From: Nereocystis luetkeana
Taxonomy: Eukaryota > Sar > Phaeophyceae > Laminariales > Laminariaceae
NCBI GenBank assembly: GCA_031213475.1
Contig: JARUPZ010000019.1
Span: 5,187,896 to 5,251,895 of the forward strand
Length of the DNA: 64,000 bases
Direction of reading: 5' to 3'
The position numbers and the translations under genes are program-made. The notes beneath the pieces are model-generated. The model was not told where the DNA came from. It was given only the letters and a program-made list of their open reading frames with translations, and did no database searches. Below are positions 11,741 through 23,525 of this stretch, piece by piece (the first letter of the stretch is position 1; each line of letters begins with the position of its first letter).

Positions 11741-13960
11741 GCGATGAGACTCGACAGCGTCCGCGCTGACGCCCTTGCTACGAAAGGAAATCAATATCGG
11801 TTCGCAATCGGCGCCATAATTGCCTCTGCTCTCGCCTGGCACTCGGCTAGGTGCTACGCGATGTGTCCCACCACTTCCTGCGGTGGGAAAGAGAAACCGA
11901 ACGCCGATGACCCGTTCCCGAGTACGCGCGACACGTCTTGGGTGAAAAGTTCCACTCCCGCCGAGGCGACGCAGTGGTTGGTACCAGCACAAAATCAGCA
12001 GCTGCTGTCCCGTACGCCGGGAGGAGCTGCCTGAGCAGTGCCAGTGGAGGCCATGAGGTCTACATGCAACTCCCCAAAGAACGGTCACACTCGACGGAAT
12101 GCAAACGCCGTCAGCGGTACTATTGAGTCCCGCGACGACCGTTCAATTGCGTCGGCGGTCGCATTCTCCGCTGTTGGTGCTCACATCAACGACAACCAGA
12201 ATCCGTGGGTGACCTGCATGTCGAATAGTTGGACCAACAAGGAATGCGATTATTTTGCCCGCCCCTTTTCGAACGCATGTACCACGGATTGACTGTCCTC
12301 GTCCGCAAGGATGTTCGTTCTCTGCCACTCTCCCGAGTGCTCTTTGGAGTGCTGATCGAGCACTTCGTTCGGCGCAGGCACTTACGTTGCGTTGATGTAT
12401 GTGTGCAACCATTCGTTCGGGAAAGCGCCAGCTACGGCGAATTGCCCTTCTGGCCTATCCATGCGTCGGGTATATCACGATCTAGATCAAGATCCTAACC
12501 TGCCGTTACGAGATGCTCTGCAGGACCTGTGTAGTACAGATGAAACCCAGGAAACATGTGCTACAGTAGTTCATGCCAATTGTACGGCTTCTACCCGGCG
12601 ACATGATCTAGACCATACAGACCAGGAATATACCTTCCCTAACCGATCGACTCGTAGATCATTCAAGTGGGGGTCGGTGATCTGTGCATGTGCTGCCTAT
12701 TCACCACTCCCCCCCATGTGCTGGAGGACACTTCTGTGGCCTCCGCTGTAATACCCACCGGGTAGTGGCGCGGCTTGTACCAATCACGGGTGTCGCGCGT
12801 GGTCGAGCACAACTGTAGCCATTGGTTCCACTCTGCCCAGAGGTCTGCCTTGTTGTGTGACGGCGCCACCGTGTTTGCTATCTGTGCGATCGTCGCGATC
12901 ATGCTGTGGGCCCAAATGGGCGTCGGTCGAATCTCCACCGACATGCTGACGCACCTCCTTGCAATCTTCTCTAGGTTGGAAAATTATGTACGCTGCCTTG
13001 ACTCGCCCTGGCTACGCACGTGCGACTGACTTTTCAAGAGTTTGTCGCTGGGTATGCTGAATTAAAGTTTGTCTTCAGCAACATAGAATCCCGAGGGAGC
13101 GTTGGATGCGTGACAAGCGCAAGACGCCTTTATTTGCTGACAAAATGTAGTCGCAAAAAACGAGACTAAGATGGCGACGTGGTAAAAGACTTCCGCAGCT
13201 ACGAGCCATTGCCGTGGGGCGAGTGGTCCGAACGTAAAGGTAAATTTTGCTGTCCAAGAGTCACCGGTGTACACCAACGTGGGGATGTCCCCGTGACCAA
13301 ACGTTCGCCGCTTTTGGTTCGCTCAGCGAGTGGTACGCGAAGAGACTCTCGGATCAACCTGGACGCTAGTTTCGTTCACACAATGTATTATATCCCTCCA
13401 GGACGAAGAATCAGCACACTGGATGTGCTTGATGTCGACGGGTAGAAAAAAAGGTTGCATGTGGAGATTATTCACACACACTAGGTCGATGCCTTCGCAC
13501 TGTACCCCAAGCGACGGCCACGACTCTGGCAGAGCAAAATGTAGCGGAAACCAGATTGTCGGCCAGTGAGCCCCGGTTAAAAACGTCTGCCGCAATTGCA
13601 CCGCTCGCGCCACCGTGTCCACGCCGAATGCGACGTGCCGGCAGCACGCGTGAAGCGGCCTTGCAACATAGTTCAAGCCCTTCGTTTTATCTCCATCACC
13701 CGGCCCGTTCGGAGGGAAGATTATGTGATACAAGCGAGCGGTTCCACCCTCTACGCTAGCTCACAACGAAGGACGGAACGGAACGGATGACCCTAAATTG
13801 TGGTTGCACACAGGCGATTAGCAAATGCCAAGAGCCCCAGGCTCCCAAACAACAACACGGACGTCGCATGCATTTACGTACATTCTTACTTTGATATAGA
13901 AAGCCCGGCACAACACCGCACAGCGCTGCATTGCGCTGCACGGCTGCGCTGAGCTAGCCG
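11741..13960 (-). pseudogene. Decayed coding region, mostly minus strand
   Basis: Long minus-strand frames (12143-12412, 12663-12944, 13062-13277, 13323-13733) with protein-like composition, including Trp- and His-rich segments, follow one another but are broken by stops and frame changes with no convincing splice sites. I cannot name the family. The proximity to a transposase-like fragment at 14.3 kb suggests one decayed mobile element, but this is inference. Confidence 0.3.
12465..12660 (+). repeat. AGATCAT-flanked dispersed repeat, copy 1
   Basis: Shares CAGGACCTGTG, (G)AAACATGT/C, and CTTC(T/C)ACCCGGC(G/A)ACATGA with copies at 42500-42660 and 42840-43030. Flanked by GATCTAGATC-type words. 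Non-coding. Confidence 0.55.
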
Positions 13961-14184
13961 AGCTGGGTGTGCCTTTTTTGTTATTCTATGTACGTACATA
14001 TCCAAGAAGTTCGTATGATACCTGGTATGTTTAAAGAGGTTGCACAGCACTACGGCATAGCGCGCACCACACGGAGACCTCTCACAATGCCCGTGGCTTC
14101 CCCAGCTCCTGAGATGGCTGAAACTCCCCTGCCCCCCACACTGGCTACCGGGTATTTAGCGTTCGCCAGACCCTTCTCGGCCGC

Positions 14185-14640
14185 TGCCTATCTTTGGCCT
14201 TCCCCCCCCCCACGTGGAAGGCTGGTGCCAGTGCCCGGCGTTGCGGTATTCGGCGCTGGAAACGCGGGAAGCATAATGCCCGCGCCCAGCGCTGGCACTG
14301 CGGAAGGCAGCACGAACTGCCCCGCTATGCCGCGCAGGCCGTGAGCCTGTCGAAGGCGTGCTCGATGACGATTCGCACGCCCCAGCTTGCTTGAAAATGG
14401 CTGCTCCTGTCGCCGCGAGCTCTGCGGCCTCCGCCGTCCGGAGGCAGGCACCGACATCCCCGCCGTCAACCGCTGGTGCAGTGAATAAACAGCGGGATGA
14501 GGCGCGCCACGGCAGCGTGCCGGTTCTCCGTGGCGAAACTGTGTCGGCCCCCGGTGGTAAACACCTTTGCGAGTACAATGACCCCGGGGGCATCACCAAC
14601 ACCTACCTTCTTCCGTGGAAGGGAAAGTAGTACACCGGGA
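14185..14640 (-). pseudogene. DDE-type (Harbinger/IS5-like) transposase C-terminal fragment, decayed
   Basis: On the minus strand, near 14335-14395, one frame reads W-G-V-R-I-V-I-E-H-A-F-D-R-L followed shortly by a stop. This resembles the R-x-x-I-E-x-A-F-G-R/I-L helix carrying the last acidic residue in DDE_Tnp_4 transposases. Upstream on that strand (14480-14640) frames are broken. No terminal repeats were found. The call rests on a single motif. Confidence 0.35.
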
Positions 14641-16780
14641 TTTCTGCCGGAATGGGTACCCCTGGCGAAGTCCGGAGGCAACTGTGCGCAAGCGCTCACG
14701 TCGGTGGATGCGCGGGTGGATGTCATCTGTATTGTTGTTTGCATCCCTGTTCCTACTTAACTGTTTTATTTGAGGAGTAGGGCAGACTGTTTTAGACCAG
14801 GAGGGAACCTCCCCTTCAGGCCTTCGGTTGCCACAGTAATTAGTCTCAACACTTGAAGCATACCAGTATATTGGAGGAGCGTTTGGTTTTAACAATTTGG
14901 CCTCCATGATCCATGAAGACGATTAGCACCTACTCGACGAACCGAGGGTTCCTGCTCCAGCAGGCTTTCGAGAAAGGCACATCGTTCAACATGATGCTTC
15001 GAATTCCCCACAGTAGTTCATCATCTTTGTTTTTTTTCGCACGAGACAGCTCAGTCGTTGAAGGTGCCACGAGCTATCAATACTTGCAATATCCCATGAT
15101 CACCATGGGTGGCATTACAGCCGCCAGTGTACTATTAGCACTCTAGCGTATTGACTGCAGAAGAGCTTGAAATGAGTGAGCAATGCGGTAGTCCGGTGCA
15201 TGTACTCGTACGACGCATGGGTCGGTCTCTGGTGCACCGCGCACGTTTACCCCCTCCACCATATAAAAATAGTGTAGCTGTTGCTAGGAAGTCATCAAGC
15301 AGGATATGCATAACTGCCGTCAACTTGTGTGCGTTGCTGGATGGTAGACGGTGGTACTTGTATTAATAGTAGTCATCGTTGTTGTCTCGTCGGCACTGAC
15401 ACCGCAAAAAAATATTTCCCTGTAAAAACAGTTGTGATTGTTGTTTGGTCACAAGACAGAAAACATCGGATCAGACTGTAATAGCCTACCAATGTACTGA
15501 TCCTGCTGCAGTACCGCACACAAGAGATAAGACATCCGGGTCAGGGATCAGGCTCAGATAGATTCCCACTGATCTGTCGTCTGCGAGTGGTATGACGGAC
15601 TCGTACAGTAGTACCACACAGCAACAACAGCATTACTGCTGCACCATGCTATTCTACACAAAGTACGTGCGTTCAGTACTGGTTCTGGAGTCTGGAGCCG
15701 AACTCGAGTGGGGAAAAACAAAACCAGGAACGGCGGGATGCTGCTGTTGCTGCAGCTGGAGCTGTGCTCCCGACGGAGTGTTGGGGTCGAGGCTGCCGAC
15801 ATGTATCTCTTGCCATGGCGCAGCAATTGCACAGCAAAAAGCACACCAGCAGGATGGGGCTAGGAATCTCAATTCCGCCCATTTGCGACTCTGGGCGCGC
15901 AGCGGTGGGGGTGCTGTTCAGCTGCTTGTCGTTTGTTCGATAGCTGCCCCGTGCTTGCTCGTGCTCTTTTTGTTTGGTATTTCGAAAAAACAGTTCAAAC
16001 CCGAGGACACGAAACCCCATGTTTTTCTGAAAACGCCTCACCATACACTACCAAACGTCACGGCGGGGGATCCAGGCGTGTTTTTGGGCACACTATTTTT
16101 TTGGCGTCGTCAAATTCAGAAACTCCCATTCGCTCGTAATAATTCCTTGTAAGCGGTGCTATCAAATGGGGGGGCCGACGTCAGGCACATCAATTTTGTT
16201 TTCTGGGAAACGATGCACGGCCCTTCTCGCACGAGGGCCGCCTAGAACCATTGGTAGCCCTGTTCTTTTTTTCGCCACCTCGTCGCCCTCCACTTCCTAC
16301 GCACAATTTTCGGTGTCTCAGCTAAGGTGTCTGTAATTTTTTTAAAGGTCAACCCAGCTGAGGAATGGCACCTTTGGCCTCGAACCACGCAATACCTGCT
16401 GGGTAAAGCTGAAACAGTCTCTACTGTAGTCCCGAAGACGCGTTCTACGATAGAGGTAGCACATTTCCGCTGATTTATTTCTTAATGACGGGGCTTCTTA
16501 ACCCAAAATCGTCGGAATGCCTGTTATTTCGAAAAACGATTTTGTCTATAGTTGGGCCTTCGGATTATTCATCGGGATGCGATTTGATTTTTGTAAAAAC
16601 CAGTTTTTGGGTGAGGTGCGGAGCTCCTTAGTGAGGAGCCTCGAAAAATTACGATGAACCTCTATCATAGAACGCCTCCGAACCTTCGGTGTTGCCATCC
16701 AGCCGATCTAACACTCTCAACACGGCGTTTGAAATCTGACCTCTATTGACGCCGTGCGGTCGTTTTTGTCATGACTTGAT
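14641..16780. other. Region without a recognisable gene
   Basis: Open frames at 14913-15146, 15592-16152 (+) and 15673-16044 (-) are biased by CTG/CAG repeats and have no domain. The upstream exon(s) of the terminal exon at 16785 may lie here, but I cannot identify them. Confidence 0.4.
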
Positions 16781-16784
16781 TGCA

Positions 16785-16983
16785 GGTCGGTGAAATTGTG
16801 AGCAGCGACCTGCCCCCGATGTGGGTGCCGCTTGCGTTGGGGGTCGCGCTTACGGCGGGCATCAGCCTCTTGCAGGGGAGCTTGGGCGACGTCATGAACG
16901 ATGAGGCTAAGCTTGGGAGCCTGTCGGGCGCTAGGGCAGCCAAGCAAAGCGCTCGCGACCGTAACATGTTCAAGAAGAAGTAG
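16785..16983 (+). CDS. Terminal exon of a small single-pass membrane protein (possibly plastid)
   Basis: Follows a good acceptor (TTGATTGCAG) and runs to a TAG stop at about 16981-16983, encoding about 65 residues. These are a short polar lead, one hydrophobic helix (M-W-V-P-L-A-L-G-V-A-L-T-A-G-I-S-L-L), then G-S-L-G-D-V-M-N-D-E-A and a basic tail ending R-N-M-F-K-K-K. The layout resembles small nucleus-encoded plastid membrane proteins of stramenopiles, but I do not recognise the family. It could be read alone from the Met near 16819, though the splice signal argues for upstream exons that I could not find. The longer minus-strand frame across it (16717-17145) is a shadow. Confidence 0.6.
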
Positions 16984-18150
16984 TAGAGTCGGGATTGGGT
17001 ATGGATAAGCAGCACGTAGGATTTGATATCGCACGTCTCGCGGTTCTGACTTTGACTCACGGTCTATGTTGATCTGCTTCGGAGTTCCCAGGCGTGGTTG
17101 AGGCGCGAACGTGTTGTGCGCAGAGCTGAGGTTCCGAGCAAACATACCAGGCTTGTTTGGCTCAATGGAGGTATTTCATAATGGCAGTATACCGCGATAA
17201 TAATGACGGTAGATCGTCACAGCTCAGGTATGTTGTAACCAGCATCGTCAGTGTTTCGTCTCGAAACAAGGGGTTGTGACGTCATGTAGCTAAGTCGTCA
17301 CGAGCGACGGTTGTCAGGCGGGTGCGTTCTCATTGCAAGATATACTCTGTAGCACTCTGCGCCTAGATGTAAAAACCGTGTCGTCTTCATACTGATGCTT
17401 GAACGGTCCTTATATTTCCGTCCGCCCCGAGTGGTATAGTACAAGTACCGGTGTACTTACCTGGTGTACGTTATGAAGTTTTGACCAAGATCTGTATAAA
17501 AATAAATCACCGACGACAAATTTTGGATGGGCGCCAACGCCTTCCGTGTCTGGCAGCGCTGCATGTTCGTTGCAAACGCACCACAGGGCTTTCTCTTGGC
17601 GACGACTTTGTCGAATACAGAATTCTGTTTTTAGCCCCCACGTCCACGTATCATATGGGACTCCAGGGCGGGGAAAATTAGTCAAATGACGACGAAAACA
17701 GGCTGATGACAGCATCGGTCTCTGCTTGTTTGGGTGTTCATAAATGTGTAAACTTGGTTACCGGACGCACCGCTCTGGGCGGAAATCGAAGGACCGTTTT
17801 TACTTGCACCTCAAGACCAAGCGCCCCTTATACTTATGCCTAGAAGAGTGGTGTAACGCAAGGGCCGCTTGTTACGTCGGCGTTATCACCGATTGCTCCT
17901 GGGGCTCCTGACTTGGCCCCAAGGAGATCTATCCCTCACCCAAAGACGCATTTATTTAGAGAAAAAAAAGACGAAAAGCACAAACCCCGACGAACGATCC
18001 CAAAACCTGTATAGGAAGTGCGGTGAGCTTCAGCTTTATTTTTACCAATCCGCCGGAGGAAGACAAAAGAGGGGGAAAAGTTCATGTACATCACGAATAA
18101 CGTTGCAAAACACTCACGTTCGTATCATAATGATATTCCAACGATATTGG
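16984..18150. other. Intergenic region
   Basis: Probable 3' flank of the preceding gene. Small plus frames (17451-17681, 17869-18165) have no recognisable features. Confidence 0.4.
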
Positions 18151-18250
18151 GTTCAACCATCTTAGGACCGCAGTCCCGTTTTGGCGACAAACGACTCAAG
18201 AATTTGAGTCTTGTCCCGAAAACGTGACTGCAATTTGCGCGAAAAGGGCG
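18151..18250. mobile_element. Palindromic hairpin element, copy 1 (degenerate)
   Basis: TTAGGACCGCAGTCCCGTTTT...GACAAAC and the complementary CTTGTCCCGAAAACGTGACTGCA...AAAAGGG form two arms of an inverted repeat of roughly 100 bp. The family recurs at 23297, 40488, 62103 and 63642. Confidence 0.75.
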
Positions 18251-19060
18251 AAGGAGCCCGTCCAGGCTTAGTGACAGCTTAGCCAATATACCCCGATCGT
18301 TGGCAGCACGCCTCGATACATTTGTTAACCGATCTAAAACGCAAGGAACGCGTGCTACGTGTACGGTATAGAGGGGCACATCTGGCTCCCCGGGTTCCTG
18401 ACGGTCCTCACTTGGTGATAGGATAGCAGCTCTATACCTCACCCAATAGCCGACGATTCATGAATTCAAGACGGAACATATCCCATGCGCTGCATACGTA
18501 GGTGTTGCAGCGAATATTTTTGGAAACAAGAACTGGGTTCCAGGTTTCTAAATGCCACTGCTGTAGAAAAAAAAGTTGGAGTTCCGAGGTATTTTGCTAA
18601 AATATGAATGGGGGGCTCCATTAGTACTGGATAGTTCCAGTTTTGGAACCCCGCCAGTCAGTCAGAAAATAGTTTCATCGCCAAAAAGCGCTACACCTGT
18701 ATCGTAGCACGTGTCAAGGAGTCGTGGACGCGAGCGTAGCATAATCCGGCTTGCACTGCTGCGCGCTCATGCTAATTCTAGTAGACCTGTCTTACACTGT
18801 TGATCATACCAAAGTTATCTTTTTTTTCTTTTTCTTTTTCGTCGAGACCTCTGCACCCCAAATAGTTCAGCGCGGCTCTCGTTTACAAAAAGACAATTAA
18901 TTGAAGGATCCTTCAGAACATCGCGGGGTCCGTGACCCCTTCCTCGGTTATTGCCAGCCGTGGTGTCCCCCTCCTGCGTGCACTGTTTTTTCTTTTGAGC
19001 ACAACCGCGCGTCACGTGTCTGTGTTCCATTCCGCACACACCTCTCTATACTACAGTAGT
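18251..19060. other. Intergenic region
   Basis: No gene recognised. A hairpin-like TTCCAG...GGAACCCC arrangement occurs around 18540-18650. Confidence 0.35.
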
Positions 19061-19062
19061 CT

Positions 19063-19232
19063 TAAGACCTAACGGAGGGTCTCGAGCAAAAGTGGGCTAC
19101 CGGTTTGAACACTTTGAGCGTAGTCTGCGCTGGGGCGAGCTTGCAGACAAACGGCGTGCACTCGAGCCTGCCGCTGCAACTACTGCTGCATGTAGCTCGA
19201 ACGAGCAACAGCCGCTGAAAGGTACCGTGTAA
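19063..19232 (+). CDS. Candidate terminal exon, unknown protein
   Basis: An acceptor-like CTACAGTAG precedes a frame without stops of about 55 codons ending in TAA. It encodes a charged segment (Y-R-F-E-H-F-E-R-S-L-R-W-G-E-L-A-D-K-R-R-A-L-E-P) then an Ala/Thr/Ser tail. The charged amphipathic part looks protein-like. The opposite strand is also open here, so strand choice is uncertain. Confidence 0.3.
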
Positions 19233-19239
19233 GCGGCGG

Positions 19240-20158
19240 GCGGTCACATAGTGGAAACTCTTCGCACGTCGGACCACGAGCTAGACCCGAAAGTTTGCCG
19301 TTGTGAGATATCATGCAAGAGCCTAATTATACAGATCCACCCGGCAAACACGTGCGCAAGAGCCGTGTCATACAGACCATACCGATCACACAGATCACAC
19401 AACTCAGGGACGTATCTGCCTCGAAAAACCTGGATCATGAACTGGGGATCTGATCGGTCCGAAGTGTTGACATTTTCCTACTTATTCGCAATCAGCCACG
19501 AATACAGAAAGTCAGCCCTATATTTCGCGGCGTGACGCACCATCCTCGGCATTATCACCAAAAATGTTGTCGAAAAAGCGCCGCCCAAGGAGGGGGCTTA
19601 ACCCACACGCTAAGCCATACGAACAACCTGCGACCGTTTTACGCGTCCTGCCTACCACATCATCCTAATGTACTGCCCCAGTACAAGAAGGCAAAGCGGT
19701 CGCGCGCCCAGGACGTGGCCTTGTACCTCAAGGACAAGACCATGAACGAAACAAGATGCAAGACTTACTCACAGGCAGACACCAAACACACTACAGTAAC
19801 CAAAATGCCACGGAACTGCTAATAATTGTAGTCGCTAAAAAAAAATTCATCCCGCTTAAAATTCAGGGACCCCTCTTGAGCTGGGGGTGAAGCCGGAGAT
19901 CCGCGCCGTCCACCCGAAAATCTTCGAATATATAAATAATATATATATATATATATATATACCAGGTATATATTACGAGAATAGTTCGAAGTTAACAAGG
20001 TATCAGGTATACAGTTTGTTTTCGTTGAGCCTAGGCCCTATCTACGCGCTCCAACAGCGCAAACAAACAGTTGAATACAACAGATACACACATCCACCAT
20101 CGCGATTCTCTAGCGAGAGCTACCCTAAGTTACATATTTCGGGCCGGTTGCTTCAGAC
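19240..20158. other. Gene-poor stretch with AT microsatellite
   Basis: Contains an (AT)n run at about 19930-19960 next to TACCAGGTATA. Minus frame 19244-19438 and plus frame 19532-19822 are unassigned. A third exon of the minus-strand membrane-protein gene is expected here but was not found. Confidence 0.35.
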
Positions 20159-20332
20159 CTTTTTGGGGTTTAATTCGGCATCGTCGATTTCTGTGCGCGC
20201 GTGCGGCGGAAATCCGCGATCGTCAAAGGCGGACGCTCTTCTCAGCAGCATGTTGTGGTTGTGCACGGTAAACACCGCCGTTGGGCCGAGCGATGCCGCT
20301 GCCGCTAACACAATGACGCCGAGGGTCCCGCC
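20159..20332 (-). CDS. Membrane-protein gene (minus strand), downstream exon
   Basis: Read on the minus strand, GTTGTCCAG precedes exactly 58 codons with no stop, then GTCTGA as donor (phase 0 in, phase 0 out). The product has a hydrophobic helix (L-G-V-I-V-L-A-A-A-A-S-L-G-P-T-A-V-F), then H-N-H-N-M-L-L-R-R and a polar acidic end (E-I-D-D-A-E-L-N-P-K-K). The helix followed by N-x-x-L-L loosely recalls DUF1772/anthrone-oxygenase-like four-helix proteins (weak). Its 5' neighbour is the exon at 21081-21350. Confidence 0.6.
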
Positions 20333-20499
20333 CTGGACAACCGAACGATGTGCAAGGGAGAGTTACGCGCTTATCATATTGCGGACTTGGACTCAGGCTT
20401 CGGGAGGTGTCACACACAACGGGGGGTTGCGGAGGAGCGGGTTTTTCGCACACACGAAGGTGTCGGATAATACGTAAATGCACCAACCCCTCGAACCCG

Positions 20500-20800
20500 T
20501 ACCCCATCTATGCCCGTCTTCAATCGCCACCACCCTGCTTCAGTACACACACACGGATTCAAAAGATATCGGGGCGGTGCGGGTGTTCTTGCCTCAACCT
20601 CGTCAGCGCTACGACCGCCAGGAGCAGCGGAATCTCTACTCGTATCGTGCTTGATAGTGGCACAATGACCGTATGCGTTTTTTGGTGAAAACGACTTGGT
20701 CAAACATGGCCGAAATGATGCTGTGGTTGAAGCACTACTACAGCATAGCTGCGCAATACGGTCCGGCCCGTCTCTGCTTCCAATGAAATGCTTCATTCTA
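20500..20800 (+). pseudogene. Possible decayed coding fragment
   Basis: One plus frame carries protein-like pieces (I-G-A-V-R-V-F-L-P-Q-P-R-Q-R-Y and, after stops, M-A-E-M-M-L-W-L-K-H-Y-Y-S-I-A-A-Q-Y-G) ending near a TGA at about 20784. Two stops interrupt it. It lies inside the presumed intron of the minus-strand membrane-protein gene. Family unknown. Confidence 0.25.
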
Positions 20801-21080
20801 CATCAAGACCAGGTGCGTGCTCTCAAGTGGCAGCGCCTACATCGGTTTCCAGTGTCAAGGTATTACAGTACTGATGAACCGCTGAGAGACAGCACGGAAC
20901 CAGATTAGTCAAAAGGCTGTAAGCACTCCACGGGCATCATCTAAAGCTTGACGCGAGGTCAATGTTTGTCCAGCATCTCTAAAAACTCTGGGCATTGCTC
21001 TACATGGCAAAGCTTGATGCGCTAGGCGCGGAAAAAAAAAACAGAACGCTACAAGCTTCCATGGCGTTGCACAGACTCGC

Positions 21081-21350
21081 CTGTTTCAACACATCGCCCG
21101 CTAGACAGTAGATCACTGCGGTCATCGCTGCCGCCGCCACCACGCTGATAACCGGCAAGTAAATGAGCTGCCGCAAAGTCTGATTGCTTTCACCGGCAGA
21201 ATGTGCCGCGAGAACGCCGAATGAAGCCCCGACAATCTGCGACCGCCCCACGTCGAAAACATGCACAAGCGTGACAGCAGTTGTTAGTGTTAGCGCGCCA
21301 TGACCGAATGGCCCGTCGAAAACCATCGATGTTGCACGCACAAGCGTGGA
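21081..21350 (-). CDS. Membrane-protein gene (minus strand), upstream exon
   Basis: On the minus strand TTGTTTCTAG is a pyrimidine-rich acceptor, followed by an open frame of at least 90 codons with two or three hydrophobic helices (around V-F-D-V-G-R-S-Q-I-V-G-A-S-F-G-V-L-A and L-I-Y-L-P-V-I-S-V-V-A-A-A-A-M-T-A-V-I-Y). The end at 21081 assumes a GC-AG donor (AAACAG|GCGAGT, phase 0), which joins in frame to the exon at 20332. A later GT donor at about 21045 is also possible. Together with that exon it predicts four helices. Function unknown, DUF1772-like at best. Confidence 0.5.
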
Positions 21351-23296
21351 CTAGAAACAACAGCTGACGTATACCGGGTGCAAGCTGGTTCCAGCTGGCT
21401 CCAGCGACAGCCGAGACTTGACTCCTTCCCACTTTTGCGCTTTGGTTTTTGAGAGTTGGAAAACGAAATTTGGCATGGTTGTGCGTCATGACAAGACGAA
21501 CCAAATGCAAACTGGACTTCTTGAGGGTTTTTTTTGGTTCTAAAGATACAATTTTCAGCTTTTTCTGATTCGTTCAAAAAACTTTGACTCTCCCTGATTC
21601 ACGAAAAACCCCCAGGAAATTCCACCTTGTAGTTTGTTCGGCTGGTAATGACGCACAGCCGTGCCAAAATTTCGTTTTCCAGCTCTAAAGAACCAAAGCG
21701 CAAAAATGATTCCCATTAAGAGTAAACTGTTCCCTATGGTTTCCGAAAACCTCAATACATTGTTCTCGTAGTAGTACTCTGGCTGGCGTTTATTACAACA
21801 ACCTTGTGCGGCTCGTGAAGCGAACCAAGTGAAATGGACGCCTTCCCCTTGTTGATGCGATAATTTCAACACGTCTAGTACCAGTGTCGAATTATTCGTC
21901 GTATTGGCCGATGTATGGCCTGAAAACGATTTCTAAAGATTTTACTGTAGGAACTTGGAATCCCCATGAAATAACGCCTCCCCAAGTACTACGAACAGTT
22001 CCCATATCTCGCGAACTGCAACCCGCACGCCGAAAAGTCACGTTTTATATAGAGCTTGGGAAAGAGGTAAAAAAAATATCTAAGGCTTTCGGAGGGATTT
22101 TCGATACCGGGGGCTTAACGTTTTTGAGATTTGTGCATTTCTGGTCCGTAAAAAATGTCCTCTGCATCGATGCCACCACGAGCGCTACAGTTGGAACCTT
22201 GCCGTGTAAATGGAGTATTTCGAACAACATTGCCAAGAACTATCGAGGGTGTTGAAATCAACTCAATTTCGTTGGATCACGTGATGTATTAACCCAACGC
22301 CCTATGATCAGCCATTCACGAGGCTGAAAGATGAGTACCGATCTGGACGCAAATGCGAGAGCCGTTCAATCGTCATGTTTAGACCCCAACAATAGTCCTT
22401 ACAATTCGGCACAGAGTGAGTGGTACGACGATATGAAGTTCCAGTACGTACTGCTGTTGCCTTCTTCTTGCAAAATTGTTTTCTCTGCCCGGCTTTACGC
22501 GACGCCCCTCCCTTCCGACATAGCCCCTGCCCCGTGAGGCGACACGCTGCGGCAGCAAAACATCACATAGCCGCTCGTACAAGCTCATCCAATTTCGTGT
22601 GCCGCTTGTTGTACGTTCCGAGTTACTACTGTTGTGACATTTCGTTGTAGGTTAATTTGTGCCAGGCATATAGTCTGGGATCAATATCAATGAGGCCTCC
22701 TGCTGCGACCAACCGGAGACTCTCACCCAGGGTTACTACTCCCGCATAAATTTTCAATCGATCAACGCGACACCTCGTCGCAGAGAGTACGTACCCCGGT
22801 AAAACAACCACCAACAAAACTGATGTTGTCGACGGCACACCTCGTTACCAACGATGAGCGGGGGGAATGGTCTGTTTTTTTCTAGCCTCTTTCTATTTTG
22901 TCGTGCTGTTGTAAAGTTGCGATATCGCTCACGGAGTGACACTTATCCACTATCTCCCAGTACAACAATGAGGCTTTCCCGAAAAGAGATCCACCCTCCC
23001 CTCTTTTTTTCTTCAGGTTACTATTGCAACATTGCGTCGTAGGTTGATATATACCTGGTATATAGGTGGGACTAATGAGGCCTCTCTGCTGGGGCATGAG
23101 ATCACATCTATACTTGTTGACTCTGCTCTCATCTCCATGTCGTCGCTCGTTTGACTCGTATCGTTTCTGCGAGTTCCTTATTTTCCTTAGTGTCCCCAAG
23201 CTTCTAACCTAGCTCATTAGGGGTTCTGCTGCCGTTGGTTGTCCCGTGGGAACGTCGTGTACGACTTTCCCAACCCCTCCCACAGTGATCAGGCGC
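21351..23296. other. Region without a firm gene
   Basis: Open frames occur on both strands. One plus frame beginning ATG at 22331 reaches a GTACGT donor-like site at about 22443 after a hydrophilic segment (D-A-N-A-R-A-V-Q-S-S...Y-D-D-M-K-F) and could be a first exon, but nothing downstream confirms it. Confidence 0.35.
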
Positions 23297-23394
23297 TTAA
23301 CCCTTTTAGAACCGCAGTCCCGTTTTGGGGACAAACTACTTGAAATCTGACTGGTTTGTCCCCAGACCGGGACTGCGGTTTCCAAAGGGGTTAA
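23297..23394. mobile_element. Palindromic hairpin element, copy 2
   Basis: Near-perfect inverted repeat: AACCCTTTTAGAACCGCAGT at the left and its complement running into CCAAAGGGGTTAA at the right, with GTTTTGGGGACAAAC / GTTTGTCCCC internal arms. It abuts the candidate exon to its right. Confidence 0.85.
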
Positions 23395-23395
23395 G

Positions 23396-23525
23396 GTATG
23401 CGATTGCGGTGCGAGGCACCCGGGAACGCGTCTACCTGATAATCGGGAAGGAGCCTTTCGTGGCGTGTCTCCGTGCGGTTCTTCCGGAACTAAAATACGC
23501 TCACGTCGTGCTTGAGGGGCGATAG
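23396..23525 (+). CDS. Candidate terminal exon abutting a hairpin element
   Basis: Immediately after the hairpin end (GGGGTTAAG, a possible acceptor) a frame of about 42 codons reads A-I-A-V-R-G-T-R-E-R-V-Y-L-I-I-G-K-E-P-F-V then A-V-L-P-E-L-K-Y-A-H-V-V-L-E-G-R and a TAG. The alternating hydrophobic pattern and lack of low complexity look protein-like. No family is recognised and no upstream exon was found. It may be a remnant cut off by the insertion. Confidence 0.35.

Noticed and set aside
22331-22443. First exon beginning MSTDLDAN with a GTACGT donor
   Set aside because: A single ATG and a donor-like hexamer are weak evidence. No downstream exon in phase was found and no domain is visible.
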